Source: Anaerolineae bacterium
Lineage (GTDB): Bacteria; Chloroflexota; Anaerolineae; Aggregatilineales; Aggregatilineaceae
Assembly: GCA_016926875.1 (NCBI GenBank)
Contig: JAFGNU010000040.1
Location: 62,001-126,000, forward strand
Reading direction: 5' to 3'
DNA length: 64,000 nt
Part shown: piece after piece, positions 46,101-53,073 of the stretch
Numbering within the stretch: position 1 is the first letter of the stretch
How the letters are laid out: every line of letters starts with the position of its first letter
Position numbers and translations under genes: made by a program
The notes under the pieces: model-generated
Database searches by the model: none
The model's input: only the letters and a program-made list of their open reading frames with translations
What the model was told of the DNA's origin: nothing

Positions 46101-47880
46101 CCCTGGATACGTTCTGCCGGACAATGGCCGTTACGTGATCGGACTCAGTGGAGATGAAGCCGTCGAGTTTAGATTGGTTGTGTTGCAGCGCGAGCGTGTG
46201 CTGCCAGCATCCGGCGGGCGTATCCGGCGGCTGGTCATGGATCGTGACCAGGTAGAAGGGATTGACAATCCAGAGCAGCCGACGCACTGGACTTTCTCCG
46301 GAACTGCGGGCGATGTGCTCACTTTTACCGTGGATACGTCGGGTAGCAGCTTGAGAGCGGACGTGATGTTGTATGGTCCGCAAGGCTATATCGCCGGTGC
46401 GGTTGGGGTTTCTGGCAGTCGTGTGGTGGTTCTGGGACCGGTTCGTCTGCCGGACGATGGGGATTATGTGCTGGTCATTGGCTCGTGGCTGGGCAGTATC
46501 GGCGGTTCGACGGGTGGATACACCGTACATGCCGAGACGGCACCTGCCGGGATATCCGGTTCGAACGGTGGGCATATTCCCGGCGGGGTGGCGGTCGCTG
46601 GCGGCCTGATTCCGGAGGATAACCAGGATACCTGGACGTTTGACGGGCGTGCTGGCGAAGTGATCACTATTCGCGCGGAGCGGGCAGCGGGTAACGGATC
46701 ACTTGTGCTGGAACTACTGGATCATAACGGGACATCCCTGGCTGTTGGCCAGCCGGATGCCGATATTTCCGCGATCACGCTGCCAGCAGATGGCACCTAT
46801 CAGGTTCGAGTGACAGGGACGCTGGCTGAAGCAGAAAGTATCGAGTATCGCCTGGCTGTGATCCAGACCCAAGAGCCAGTGGTAGCGAGTGTTAAATCGG
46901 CCAGCGGCATCGCGTATGGCGAGGAATCGACCGGGATGTTCTCGGCCAACAGCGTTTATCAGGCCTGGGTGTTTTATGGCCGGGCAGGTGAGCGCATCAC
47001 CGGCTGGGTTGAATCTGTGGACGGTGATTTCAGCCCTGTGTTGTATCTGGTTGGGCCAGGTGCAGATATATTGTTTGCAGATGTAAGGCTGGTACCCGGT
47101 GCGACGGCGGAGTTGGCGGGTCTGGTATTGCCGGAAAATGGCTTCTATGGGCTGGTTGTGGGTCGGGCGCCCGGCAGCGATTCATCTGAAGACGCTGCAT
47201 ATACAATCCGCCTGGACTTAATGGCCGCCGGTGCTGTTGCGCAGGGAGTCTTGGAAGGGGAAAGCACTGGACACCTGACGGCAGCCGCGCCGGTTCATGA
47301 ATGGGTGTTGGCGCCGGACTACGCGGGGCAGTACCTTGTACAAATGCTCCCACTAATGCCCGGTGCGGGCTTGAGTCTGTTTGTGCTGGCCGCTGACGAC
47401 GAGGTGTTGGCAACCGGGGCGCAGGATGCATCCGGTTCGCTGAGTGTAACCCTCAGCCTGGGCGCCAGGCAGTCATACGCGGTGATGGTGTCCGGTGGTC
47501 CGGGTGTGCAGCAAGCGCAGTATACCTTACGGTTGCTGCCTGCCAGCATGACAACAGGTGGTGGTGCGCTGGCGCTGCCTGCTGCCGACGTGGGACGCAT
47601 CTGGGACGACGATTTTTCTGATGAGTGGACTGTTCAGGGAACAAGCGGCAGCACGCTTGTAATTGAGGTGAGGCACACGCGTGGTGATCTGGCGCCTGTA
47701 GTGTCCCTCTTTGATCAAAACGGCCTCCTGCTTCAAGAGGGACTGCCGGATGAGGACGGTGTGGCTGCTTTACGTGTAGAACTGCCTGTAGATGGGCGCT
47801 ACAGCATATTGGTTTCGCGCAGTGATGGCGCAGGCGGGACAACATCCGGTGATTATGCGCTGTCCGTGCAAACTGAGTAA
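40189..47880 (+). CDS. Giant exported protein of ~22 PPC-like beta-sandwich repeats
   Basis: 2563 residues. A short basic N-terminus and a hydrophobic export helix (about 10-30) lead into a chain of about 22 repeats of roughly 115 residues that fills the protein to its last residue. A repeat opens with 'YG..V.G.L' (e.g. 'IQYGDSVTGDV', 'ITYGQNVEGAF'), then a W-x-F strand with 'G..GD.V' ('WLFDGVEGDII'). Next come 'L.P...L..PDG..L' and 'LP..G.Y.LVV', closing in 'G.Y.L.L'. This fits pre-peptidase C-terminal (PPC) domains. There is no protease, anchor or cohesin domain. A Ser/Glu/Pro-rich spacer occurs near residue 715-740. Probably an extended surface or sheath protein; adhesion is inference. Ends at a strong terminator. 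Confidence 0.85.
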   Translation: MRKNAWLRVGIATGALVFAVLVLAYTRLWVLAQGTRIQYGDSVTGDVAEAGDEDVWLFDGVEGDIIAVQVDRTGGDLRPAVLLQGPNDALLVDLAWPENGPSTVLFTASLHATGMHTLSVSGSAGTTGAYLLSIELQQAGGQIGTEGNVLAYGRVVRGEITDTAYRHYWSFRGGRGDVIDSLMTATSGDLDTYLSLVSPNGDVLGSADTGGPDQNAALFSVKLPATGTYTLVARRAGDNLGERGTTLGTYDLALILRSAGVSEADVTPADLVPGVDVVGRLTADAPAALYGLEVAEGVLSIQLDLDDRTRLGIVAVMTPGGALLGTFSGVSPLRSSVTLPGSGTIWVEVTVEGIREGASVDFVLSADQLVTARRASRALLYGRAQQVGARMSWEPDAWHFAGQAGDLVQIEVQPFGPVLDGEVQIFEPGGELLVRRVIANSVVQPLVLAVDGLYEVFVNEEAAATGYRISIDQTGAAGQSFEQYIACPDPAGMLSPGAADAVSGSVPPGGAQAWAVEVADAQTWLFQVEPGGANSGLGLAIKAPDGKLLSVAVADGIPGPGLLKVDLPHAGRFSAAVFDLSGAGGSYTLTGSPIESGRLALNTPAKGALTPSLSADAWALSLPPDALLNIRVTTLSPGSSQPTVHVIGADGLLTASNALDESRGAVDLLGIPTADGGTFQIVLAQAGDAPRTAYTITADIEMPFESESQVELAMDAPVSQQSEAEPAPVPYRERVSVPDQITPPVDLESDLLRTASRIEDGALARGEIAPGAAYEAWTFNAVQGQMLSFSAVALDENSAGLGIVLLSESGSVLVEHFQRGAGASHLMHRAAASGTYYVLVTLKQGARYTLTVERLSDIDEHVPDVLPGQVISFGEVLFGELVEPDDTSQFAFYGHAGDIILASASRLQGDLGVRLALSGADGVVLGEASMVGESSTADLGEIRLAVDGIYRLEVAHADGEEATAGQFVLQLNLQATETASERGGGILAGQRIAGLSIGDPQHHWLFDAQAGEQVTVHLEPLMPGAPIPLRLQLADTAGHVFLHKEIDVGHEVLSFEDVLLPRSGVYQAVVSGGRVQTGMYRITLERDLSRTTDDESVIRYGDTVGKVLTGDNFLDVWTFAGSQGDVVSILARPVRGDAAFIGFQLRTGSGSVVATAADDGTTSVAYSRDIALPSDGHYAIVVGNLDGEFEGQTAYELTIQLHSTRARSVGSVITYGQNVEGAFYADDRVDTWLFEGRQGDIITAEVAGETSTLLPWMALVSTDWHAASVAEQAEQLASVQAAGDNQSARIDQFVLPESGPYALVVQNAAYEGGNYRLELAGQSTAIVGVKPIEPGIPLDGLIAPGAPLDGWVFEGVEGASVTVAVTPGNRSALAPAVMLLAPDGVVLVQTDAPVTGAARIEDYRLPLTGVYTVVVTRALGEVGRTEGSYVLEFAQVPPSGVIREPITYDQLERGVLDAETPVERWSLDGQQGDVVRVRVETTSGNLDPVAQLRLLDGDVLAWADDGDQDQNTEFTVTLPQGAGYEIEVSRYGGALGTTEGNYTLLVERVYRFEPLSPDRLLAYGDRVTGTVDGNNRSVYWIFAAAQGDIIRAKAQFAIDDSPLSLSIYDPSGDTMATAERSGGSAVIDAFEAPTDGLYTLEVRRPSDARASYSPYTLSLELVQAAVGVLGQGGVVGLEHPATGQFREVPGTHTWFFYGQAGQDVSLSLTRLSGALGVDLSVLAPDGSLLNTVSAAPGSTSMLTTGAFRLPLDGMYTLLVAGDASVSGLIYRLTLQPVVESATDVQQLSFLEDGFGAISDARYLEHWAFEVSAGQALSLRLIPVSGNLAPTLTLWGPDGRPLIEGVTEDTSAGMQTKSLDYVAPQSGTYVAVVSRLDGPAGDTSGAYRILLRQQTISALAATAADIPFGQEIRERARPTETQAYAFQGLAGDVVAVALRVPGGHGVPALTLETERGAPVSAPLVTNDNEAVIPGYVLPDNGRYVIGLSGDEAVEFRLVVLQRERVLPASGGRIRRLVMDRDQVEGIDNPEQPTHWTFSGTAGDVLTFTVDTSGSSLRADVMLYGPQGYIAGAVGVSGSRVVVLGPVRLPDDGDYVLVIGSWLGSIGGSTGGYTVHAETAPAGISGSNGGHIPGGVAVAGGLIPEDNQDTWTFDGRAGEVITIRAERAAGNGSLVLELLDHNGTSLAVGQPDADISAITLPADGTYQVRVTGTLAEAESIEYRLAVIQTQEPVVASVKSASGIAYGEESTGMFSANSVYQAWVFYGRAGERITGWVESVDGDFSPVLYLVGPGADILFADVRLVPGATAELAGLVLPENGFYGLVVGRAPGSDSSEDAAYTIRLDLMAAGAVAQGVLEGESTGHLTAAAPVHEWVLAPDYAGQYLVQMLPLMPGAGLSLFVLAADDEVLATGAQDASGSLSVTLSLGARQSYAVMVSGGPGVQQAQYTLRLLPASMTTGGGALALPAADVGRIWDDDFSDEWTVQGTSGSTLVIEVRHTRGDLAPVVSLFDQNGLLLQEGLPDEDGVAALRVELPVDGRYSILVSRSDGAGGTTSGDYALSVQTE

Positions 47881-47907
47881 GCCCCCCACTGTCTGTTCGT
47901 GCTATAC

Positions 47908-47952
47908 AAAAGCGCTGCTCGCGCATAGGGAACAAACGCGAGCAGCGTTTTT
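47908..47952. terminator. Bidirectional intrinsic terminator
   Basis: 11-bp perfect stem CGCTGCTCGCG (47913-47923) with CGCGAGCAGCG (47937-47947), 13-nt loop, TTTTT at 47948-47952 for the plus strand and AAAA at 47908-47911 (TTTT on the minus strand). It serves the giant gene and the converging SH3 gene. Confidence 0.9.
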
Positions 47953-47965
47953 GGTGCTGTAGCGG

Positions 47966-49312
47966 TTACTGGACGACCACTGGCACGTCGGAAGCGTCGC
48001 CCTCAACTACAATGTAGAACTTTGTTACCCAGCCGTTGCCAAATTCGCTAACCACCAGCCACCAGCCAAGGTCCGGGCTTTGGCCGATGATGGGCATGCG
48101 TGTCCCAGCGTATACCGTTCCGATCGAATCGAACACGCTGTTTGGACCGGAGCGGATGTTAAGCGCGCCGGTAGTAACGCGGGCGATTGGCCCCGTTTCG
48201 GCGGGCGCGGGTGCAGCGCCGCTGCCCTGGCCAGGAGCCGGTGGAACAATGCCGCCCGGTTCGACAAACGGCATTCCGCTTGTGTCTCCACGGACGATGA
48301 TATACCAGCCGCTAACCCAACCAGTGCCAGCGGGAAACTGGATCAGCCACCACGTCCAATCAGCGTTGCGCCCGATGATCCGGCCCTGTTCGCCGCCTGC
48401 TAGCGCGCCCAGGCTGGTATACTGCGGTCCTGGCCCGCTGCGCAGGTTCAATGCACCGGTGTTGATGATCCCTATCGGTCCGGTGACAGCGGCTCCTGCT
48501 GCGATCCCTTCAGCATCCGGCAAGGCGCCGTATTCGTTTCGAGGAATAATATAGGCAGCCGAGACCCAGCCGGTGCCGTGTACCGTCTGCACCTGGTACC
48601 ATGCATTGTCTGTGGAGCGTCCCACAATCGGCAGGGCTTCTCCCCCGGCCACTTGGCCGAGGATGGCAAAATTAATGCCAGGGCCAGCGCGAACGTTCAA
48701 CGCGGTTGCCACCAAGCCAAACGGCGCTGCGGCAGTAACTGGCACGTTTTGTGGTGCGGCGCCGGGCACTCCTGCCCCGGTGAGATACTGGACAGACACC
48801 CAGCCGGTGCCGTACTCCCAGGCGATCTGTACCCACGTGTTATCGGCGTTAGCTCCGACGATCAGCACCTGTTGTCCCTGTCGAAGTTGGCCTAGCACGG
48901 GCGCATTAGGACCCGCTCCACTGCGGACGTTGACGGCGGCAGCGGTGACGGTGCCGATAGGACCGGGATCGTGAACAGGGACGTTGTCTGCATTGGTGGC
49001 AACTACACCAACTTCGGATACCCAGCCATCCCCGGCGGCAGCCCGAACGAACCACCAAGTACCGTCAGGGCTGATGCCCAGGATGGGTACAATTTCACCT
49101 GAATATAGAACGCCGATGATGTAAAATCCGGTGCCAGGGCCACCTCGGACGTTGACGGCGCCGGTCGCCGTGACGTAGGGGCCGGTTTGTCGCAGTGCTG
49201 CGCTGTCAACCGGGGTAGAGACGGCGTACACAGCGCCAGCAGCCCACATCGACGAGAGCGCGACCAGGCATACCAGGAGGGCTGTGGTTATTTTTATGTG
49301 CGCACGCTGCAT
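47966..49312 (-). CDS. Secreted protein with five bacterial SH3 domains
   Basis: 448 residues with a strong ribosome site (AGGAGG) before the ATG and a signal peptide cleaving near 'GAVYAVS'. Five SH3b modules: each begins 'ALNVRSGPG' or a close variant, has 'VGRSPDxxWW' in the middle and closes 'GTGWVS..YI'. All five keep the RSGP-type arm, unlike the six-module relative at 7269-8810, so this one is the more regular. Gly/Pro-rich spacer between modules 4 and 5. Probably wall-bound; no catalytic domain. Confidence 0.87.
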   Translation of the reverse strand: MQRAHIKITTALLVCLVALSSMWAAGAVYAVSTPVDSAALRQTGPYVTATGAVNVRGGPGTGFYIIGVLYSGEIVPILGISPDGTWWFVRAAAGDGWVSEVGVVATNADNVPVHDPGPIGTVTAAAVNVRSGAGPNAPVLGQLRQGQQVLIVGANADNTWVQIAWEYGTGWVSVQYLTGAGVPGAAPQNVPVTAAAPFGLVATALNVRAGPGINFAILGQVAGGEALPIVGRSTDNAWYQVQTVHGTGWVSAAYIIPRNEYGALPDAEGIAAGAAVTGPIGIINTGALNLRSGPGPQYTSLGALAGGEQGRIIGRNADWTWWLIQFPAGTGWVSGWYIIVRGDTSGMPFVEPGGIVPPAPGQGSGAAPAPAETGPIARVTTGALNIRSGPNSVFDSIGTVYAGTRMPIIGQSPDLGWWLVVSEFGNGWVTKFYIVVEGDASDVPVVVQ

Positions 49313-49508
49313 GAGAAATCCTCCTAAACTTTGTGGAGATGAGCGGAATAATCGTTAACGAGAACGCTTGTGCTTTGCTATAGTATGGTTCAGGATGCAG
49401 TGTACGTTGATTTGAGTTCTGACGCAACAAATGGGTTTTTGAGGAGCGAGGTGGATCAAAAAAGCAAGCTTTTATACTTCAGCTCGCCGTGAATGATTGG
49501 TTGTATAG

Positions 49509-49591
49509 TGCCCTGGAGAGGACTCGAACCTCCACGCCCAAAAGGGCACAGGCCCTCAACCTGCCGCGTATGCCAATTCCGCCACCAGGGC
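49509..49591 (-). tRNA. tRNA-Leu, anticodon GAG
   Basis: 83 nt with discriminator A; CCA not encoded. Perfect acceptor stem GCCCTGG/CCAGGGC. Anticodon loop TTGAGGG on stem GCAGG/CCTGT gives GAG. The long class II variable arm (GCCC-TTTT-GGGC) and the T-arm GGTTCGAGTCC confirm Leu. Confidence 0.97.
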
Positions 49592-49610
49592 ATTGGTTTT
49601 GTGAACCATC

Positions 49611-49638
49611 ATTATACACGCCGCCCCTGAGATGTCAA
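49611..49638 (-). promoter_or_regulatory. Consensus promoter of tRNA-Leu
   Basis: Minus-strand TTGACA (49633-49638), 16-bp spacer, TATAAT (49611-49616): both hexamers perfect. It lies 20 bp before the mature tRNA 5' end with a GC-rich discriminator, as in strongly expressed stable-RNA promoters. Confidence 0.82.
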
Positions 49639-49641
49639 TGG

Positions 49642-49669
49642 TTGCGGATGGGCGCTGCCTGCGTACAAT
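49642..49669 (+). promoter_or_regulatory. Candidate promoter of plsX-fabF
   Basis: TTGCGG (49642-49647), 16-bp spacer, TACAAT (49664-49669), about 55 bp upstream of plsX. Back to back with the tRNA-Leu promoter. Confidence 0.45.
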
Positions 49670-49723
49670 CGAGGGGGTAGCTGAGGTAGTCTGGCTGGTA
49701 TGTTTGTATAGTGGAGTGTGCTT

Positions 49724-50752
49724 ATGCGTATTGTTGTGGATGCGATGGGAAGCGATAAGAACCCGGTCCCGGATGTTGAGGGAGCCGTACTGGCTGCGCG
49801 CGAGTATGGAGATACGGTGATCCTGGTAGGTGATCAGCCGTTGATTGAAAACGAGTTGGCTAGGTATAGTATTGCAGGGCTGTCGCTTGACGTCGTACAT
49901 GCCGCCCAACACGTTACGATGACGGATCGGCCCAGTGTAGTAGGACGCGGCAAGCCTGACTCATCTATGCATGTGGGTATGCGGCTGGTTCGGGATGGGC
50001 AGGGAGATGCCTTTGTAACTGCCGGGAACACGGGCGCTGTGTTGGCGATTGCCACGCTGCATACTCTCAGGCGGATTCCGGGTGTGTTTCGCCCCGCGTT
50101 GTCAACGATTTTACCTGTCCAGAAGCGCTTAATGATCTTGCTGGATATTGGCACAAACGCGGACTGTCGCGCTGAGTGGCTTGAGCAGTTTGCGCTGATG
50201 GGCAGCCTGTATGCTGAGCGGGCGTTGGGGTGCTCGGTTCCTCGTGTGGCGCTGTTGTCGAACGGGGAAGAAGAAGGCAAGGGGAATATGCTGGTGCGGG
50301 AAGCAGCGGAACTCCTGGCGCACAGCGGGGTTAACTTCATAGGAAACGTTGAGCCAAAAGACGTACTGGGTGGGGCTGCGGACGTGGTGGTTATGGATGG
50401 TTTTTCTGGGAATGTATTTATCAAATCGTTGGAAGCGATGTCTTCCACGCTGTTGGACATCATTCGGGACGAACTGACGGCGGACCTGCGGTCCAAGATG
50501 GGCGGGTTGCTGTCTAAACCAGCCTTTCGCCGCGCTTACCATCACCTTGATCCGTTCGAGATTGGCGGTGCGCCGCTTCTTGGGGTCAATGGAGTTGTGA
50601 TCATTGGCCATGGGCGGTCGAATGCGCGAGCGATAAAAAACGCAGTCCGCCAGGCGCGGCAGGCGGTTTCCGGCCAGATCGTGGAGGCAATTACCACCGG
50701 ACTGGCTAAAACGTCGCTGAGCGCCAACGATCAGACGTCAGAGCAGGCATAG
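49724..50752 (+). CDS. plsX: Phosphate acyltransferase PlsX
   Basis: 342 residues from the ATG at 49724 (GGAG seven bases upstream, giving 'MRIVVDAMGSDKNP'). Family motifs: 'DAMGSD', 'SMHVGMRLV', 'VTAGNTGAVLA', 'LDIGTNADCR', 'LLSNGEEEGKGN', 'FIGNVEPKDV', 'VMDGFSGNVFIKSLE' and a C-terminal 'HGRSNARAIKNAVRQA'. The enzyme makes acyl-phosphate from acyl-ACP, the first committed step of phosphatidic acid synthesis with PlsY. Followed by fabF after 26 bp, a normal lipid-synthesis pairing; fabD/fabG/acpP are not here. Confidence 0.97.
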   Translation: MRIVVDAMGSDKNPVPDVEGAVLAAREYGDTVILVGDQPLIENELARYSIAGLSLDVVHAAQHVTMTDRPSVVGRGKPDSSMHVGMRLVRDGQGDAFVTAGNTGAVLAIATLHTLRRIPGVFRPALSTILPVQKRLMILLDIGTNADCRAEWLEQFALMGSLYAERALGCSVPRVALLSNGEEEGKGNMLVREAAELLAHSGVNFIGNVEPKDVLGGAADVVVMDGFSGNVFIKSLEAMSSTLLDIIRDELTADLRSKMGGLLSKPAFRRAYHHLDPFEIGGAPLLGVNGVVIIGHGRSNARAIKNAVRQARQAVSGQIVEAITTGLAKTSLSANDQTSEQA

Positions 50753-50778
50753 GGGAAAGTGCAACAAAGGATTCAGCT

Positions 50779-52035
50779 ATGGAGCTTATGCGGAATAATT
50801 TTCCACGGGTAGTTGTTACTGGGATCGGAGCGGTTTCGCCGCTGGGGCGTTTTCCAGAGATGACGGACAGGCTTCGGTCTGGTGAGTCTGGAATCCGGCG
50901 GATTCAGAGCTTTGATCCGTCGGAGTTGGAAGTTCAAATAGCATCAGAGGTTCTGGACTACGACCCGACTGAGTATATTGATCGCAAAGAGGCGCGGCGG
51001 ATGGGCCGCCCGTCACAATTTGCGGTGACAGCAGCGTTGGATGCGTTAAAGGACGCTGGGCTGACGGTCGAGGATTTGGAGCCGATTCAGGATCGGGTTG
51101 CCGTCGATTTTGGATCCTCGATGGGTGGGCATGATCTGGCCCAGGAGGCATCGTTTGGTTACCGGAGCGAGAAGCGCCGTCCCAGCCCGTTTTCTCTGAT
51201 TCAGTCGCTGCCCAATATCCCGGCACACTATGTCAGTCGGGTGACAGGCGCGTTGGGTCCGCTGGTTTGTATCTCGGCTGCCTGTGCGACAGGTACACAC
51301 AGTCTGGGTGATGCGTTTAACTTGATTCGACACGGACAGGCTGATCTGGTGATCGCGGGTGGGGTTGAAGCGATGATCCTCGATTATGCAATTGCTGGGT
51401 TTGTTTCCATGCGAGCGCTGGCAACCGGTTACAATGACAACCCTTCTGCTTCCAGCCGCCCATTTGATGCTGACCGCTGCGGGTTCATCTTTGGTGAAGG
51501 TGCCGGGTCGATGATCCTGGAGCCATTGGAGGCTGCGCGGGCACGTGGTGCCCGTATATACGCCGAGGTGTTGGGCATGGCCACATCGTCAGATGCGTTT
51601 CATGTTGCAGCGCCGGAGCCGACCGGTAGAGGTGCCGCGAACGTGATGAAATGGGCGATAAAAGACGCCGGGTTGAATCCGGATGAGATCGATTATATTA
51701 ACGCGCATGGCTCATCTACCCAGGCCAATGACGCGGTGGAAACCCTGGCGATCAAGTCGGTGTTTGGCGATCATGCCTATGAGCTGGCTGTCAGTTCAAC
51801 CAAGAGTATGCTAGGCCATTTACTGGGTGGCGCAGGTGCTGTTGAAGCGATTGCTACAATTATGATGTTGTACGAGCAGGTTATGCATCCAACGATCAAC
51901 TATACGACTCCAGACCCTGAGTGTGACCTGGACTATGTGCCGAATGAGGCCCGTCAGGCCAGCTTGGAGTATGCCATTTCAAACAGCTTTGGGTTGGGCG
52001 GGCAGAATGCCTGTGTTGTGTTAGGTCGTGTTTAA
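50779..52035 (+). CDS. fabF: 3-oxoacyl-ACP synthase II (FabF/KASII)
   Basis: 418 residues. Catalytic cysteine in 'SAACATGTHS' near residue 170, histidines in 'NAHGSSTQAND' and 'STKSMLGHLLGGAGA', the lysine in that last motif, and the gate-region 'NSFGLGGQNAC'. This Cys-His-His set marks the elongating condensing enzymes. The glycine-rich 'GIGAVSPLG' N-terminus is standard. It extends fatty acyl chains with malonyl-ACP in the cytosol. Two ATGs are close (50779 and 50788); the first has AAAGGA upstream and is used here. Confidence 0.96.
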   Translation: MELMRNNFPRVVVTGIGAVSPLGRFPEMTDRLRSGESGIRRIQSFDPSELEVQIASEVLDYDPTEYIDRKEARRMGRPSQFAVTAALDALKDAGLTVEDLEPIQDRVAVDFGSSMGGHDLAQEASFGYRSEKRRPSPFSLIQSLPNIPAHYVSRVTGALGPLVCISAACATGTHSLGDAFNLIRHGQADLVIAGGVEAMILDYAIAGFVSMRALATGYNDNPSASSRPFDADRCGFIFGEGAGSMILEPLEAARARGARIYAEVLGMATSSDAFHVAAPEPTGRGAANVMKWAIKDAGLNPDEIDYINAHGSSTQANDAVETLAIKSVFGDHAYELAVSSTKSMLGHLLGGAGAVEAIATIMMLYEQVMHPTINYTTPDPECDLDYVPNEARQASLEYAISNSFGLGGQNACVVLGRV

Positions 52036-52079
52036 CTTTCCGGCTCGTCAGTTGCCAGGTTTGTTGCTTGCCGGTCAGA

Positions 52080-52880
52080 TTATTGCCTGTTCGGTGCAGC
52101 CAGCCTGGCTTGTTCTTCTTCTAACCGCTGCTGGCTTGCGTGTGCCTGGGTACACAGTCTGCTTCCTCCTGCATTCAGCCATTCCTCAAGTGTAGGGCTG
52201 TTGCTCATACCGGATACAGCTTCCGAGTAGATGCGAGTGCCCCAGTAGTAGTAGCGGCGGGTTTCAGATGCCCAGGTTGCCCACCCGCGCTGAATGATAC
52301 CATGCCCGCCGTTATACGCTGCCAGGGCTAGTCCAACGTGCCCGTCTGCGCGTTCCAGTCCGGTGATCAAGTAATTCAGCCCGCGCTGGGCATTGGTTTG
52401 TACGTCCAGCATGTCTTCTCCTGTGGTGAAATGGAAGGGCATTACCTGGAATAACCCTTGAGCTCCGGCAGAGGACGTTACGGTTGAGTCGCCGCAGCTT
52501 TCGATCTGTATCACTGTGGCGATCAGGTTGGGATCGACCTGGTATAAGATCGCCCATGCTTTGATCAGCGCATCCCAGTACTGGACTTCTGGGGTAAAAA
52601 CTGGTGACAGCGGTGCTACGGCAGCATCCGGGCCTGATGGGCTTCCGGCGTAATAGGGTTGTGTGGCCTCGATCACCGCGTAAGTGGGATCGGTTGGGGT
52701 GTGAGCTGGGAGCGTGTGGCTTATAATCATCAACGCGGTCAGCGAGGCGCAGGTTGCTAGCACGATGAGGAGAGCGCGGATTCCGTGGCGGAAAAAGCGG
52801 TGTGTCTCTCGTTGGGCGGACTGTGGACGCTGGTTTTTTCTATGGCGTGCCGTTTTTCGGGTTTCGTTATTTCGCGTCAT
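52080..52880 (-). CDS. Membrane-anchored lytic transglycosylase (SLT domain)
   Basis: 266 residues from the ATG at 52880; a GTG seven codons upstream is an alternative. Very basic N-terminus (about 1-27) followed by one hydrophobic helix (about 30-52), then a Pro/Ala linker. The SLT/goose-lysozyme domain (about 110-225) has 'VIQIESCGDSTVTSSAGAQGLFQVMP' split as catalytic Glu in 'QIES', 'GAQGLFQVMP' and 'LALAAYNGG'. Cleaves glycan strands of peptidoglycan with anhydro-muramic acid formation. The cysteine after the catalytic Glu ('IESCGD') is a little unusual. Its promoter is a near copy of that of the L,D-transpeptidase gene. Confidence 0.93.
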   Translation of the reverse strand: MTRNNETRKTARHRKNQRPQSAQRETHRFFRHGIRALLIVLATCASLTALMIISHTLPAHTPTDPTYAVIEATQPYYAGSPSGPDAAVAPLSPVFTPEVQYWDALIKAWAILYQVDPNLIATVIQIESCGDSTVTSSAGAQGLFQVMPFHFTTGEDMLDVQTNAQRGLNYLITGLERADGHVGLALAAYNGGHGIIQRGWATWASETRRYYYWGTRIYSEAVSGMSNSPTLEEWLNAGGSRLCTQAHASQQRLEEEQARLAAPNRQ

Positions 52881-52924
52881 CTTTAGACTCGTATAGAACA
52901 CATGTTCGATTTGTGAGCTAATAT

Positions 52925-52953
52925 AGCATAGCAGTGGTATGAGCGTGCGTCAA
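52925..52953 (-). promoter_or_regulatory. Promoter of the lytic transglycosylase gene
   Basis: Minus-strand TTGACG (52948-52953), 17-bp spacer ending CACTGC, TATGCT (52925-52930). Confidence 0.65.
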
Positions 52954-53001
52954 TGTGACAATCGTAAGGTTTTCTGGCGAGTCTTCTCCTGTTGTTTCTG
53001 T

Positions 53002-53030
53002 GGGACAGGAGTGGCGAGTCAGCGTATAAT
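53002..53030 (+). promoter_or_regulatory. Promoter of the TPR gene and probably trmFO
   Basis: GGGACA (53002-53007), 17-bp spacer, perfect TATAAT (53025-53030), 44 bp before the GTG start. Divergent from the lytic transglycosylase promoter. Confidence 0.55.
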
Positions 53031-53073
53031 TGGGGCTGTGATTTGTTGATAGAAACAACGAAAGTAGATAGTT

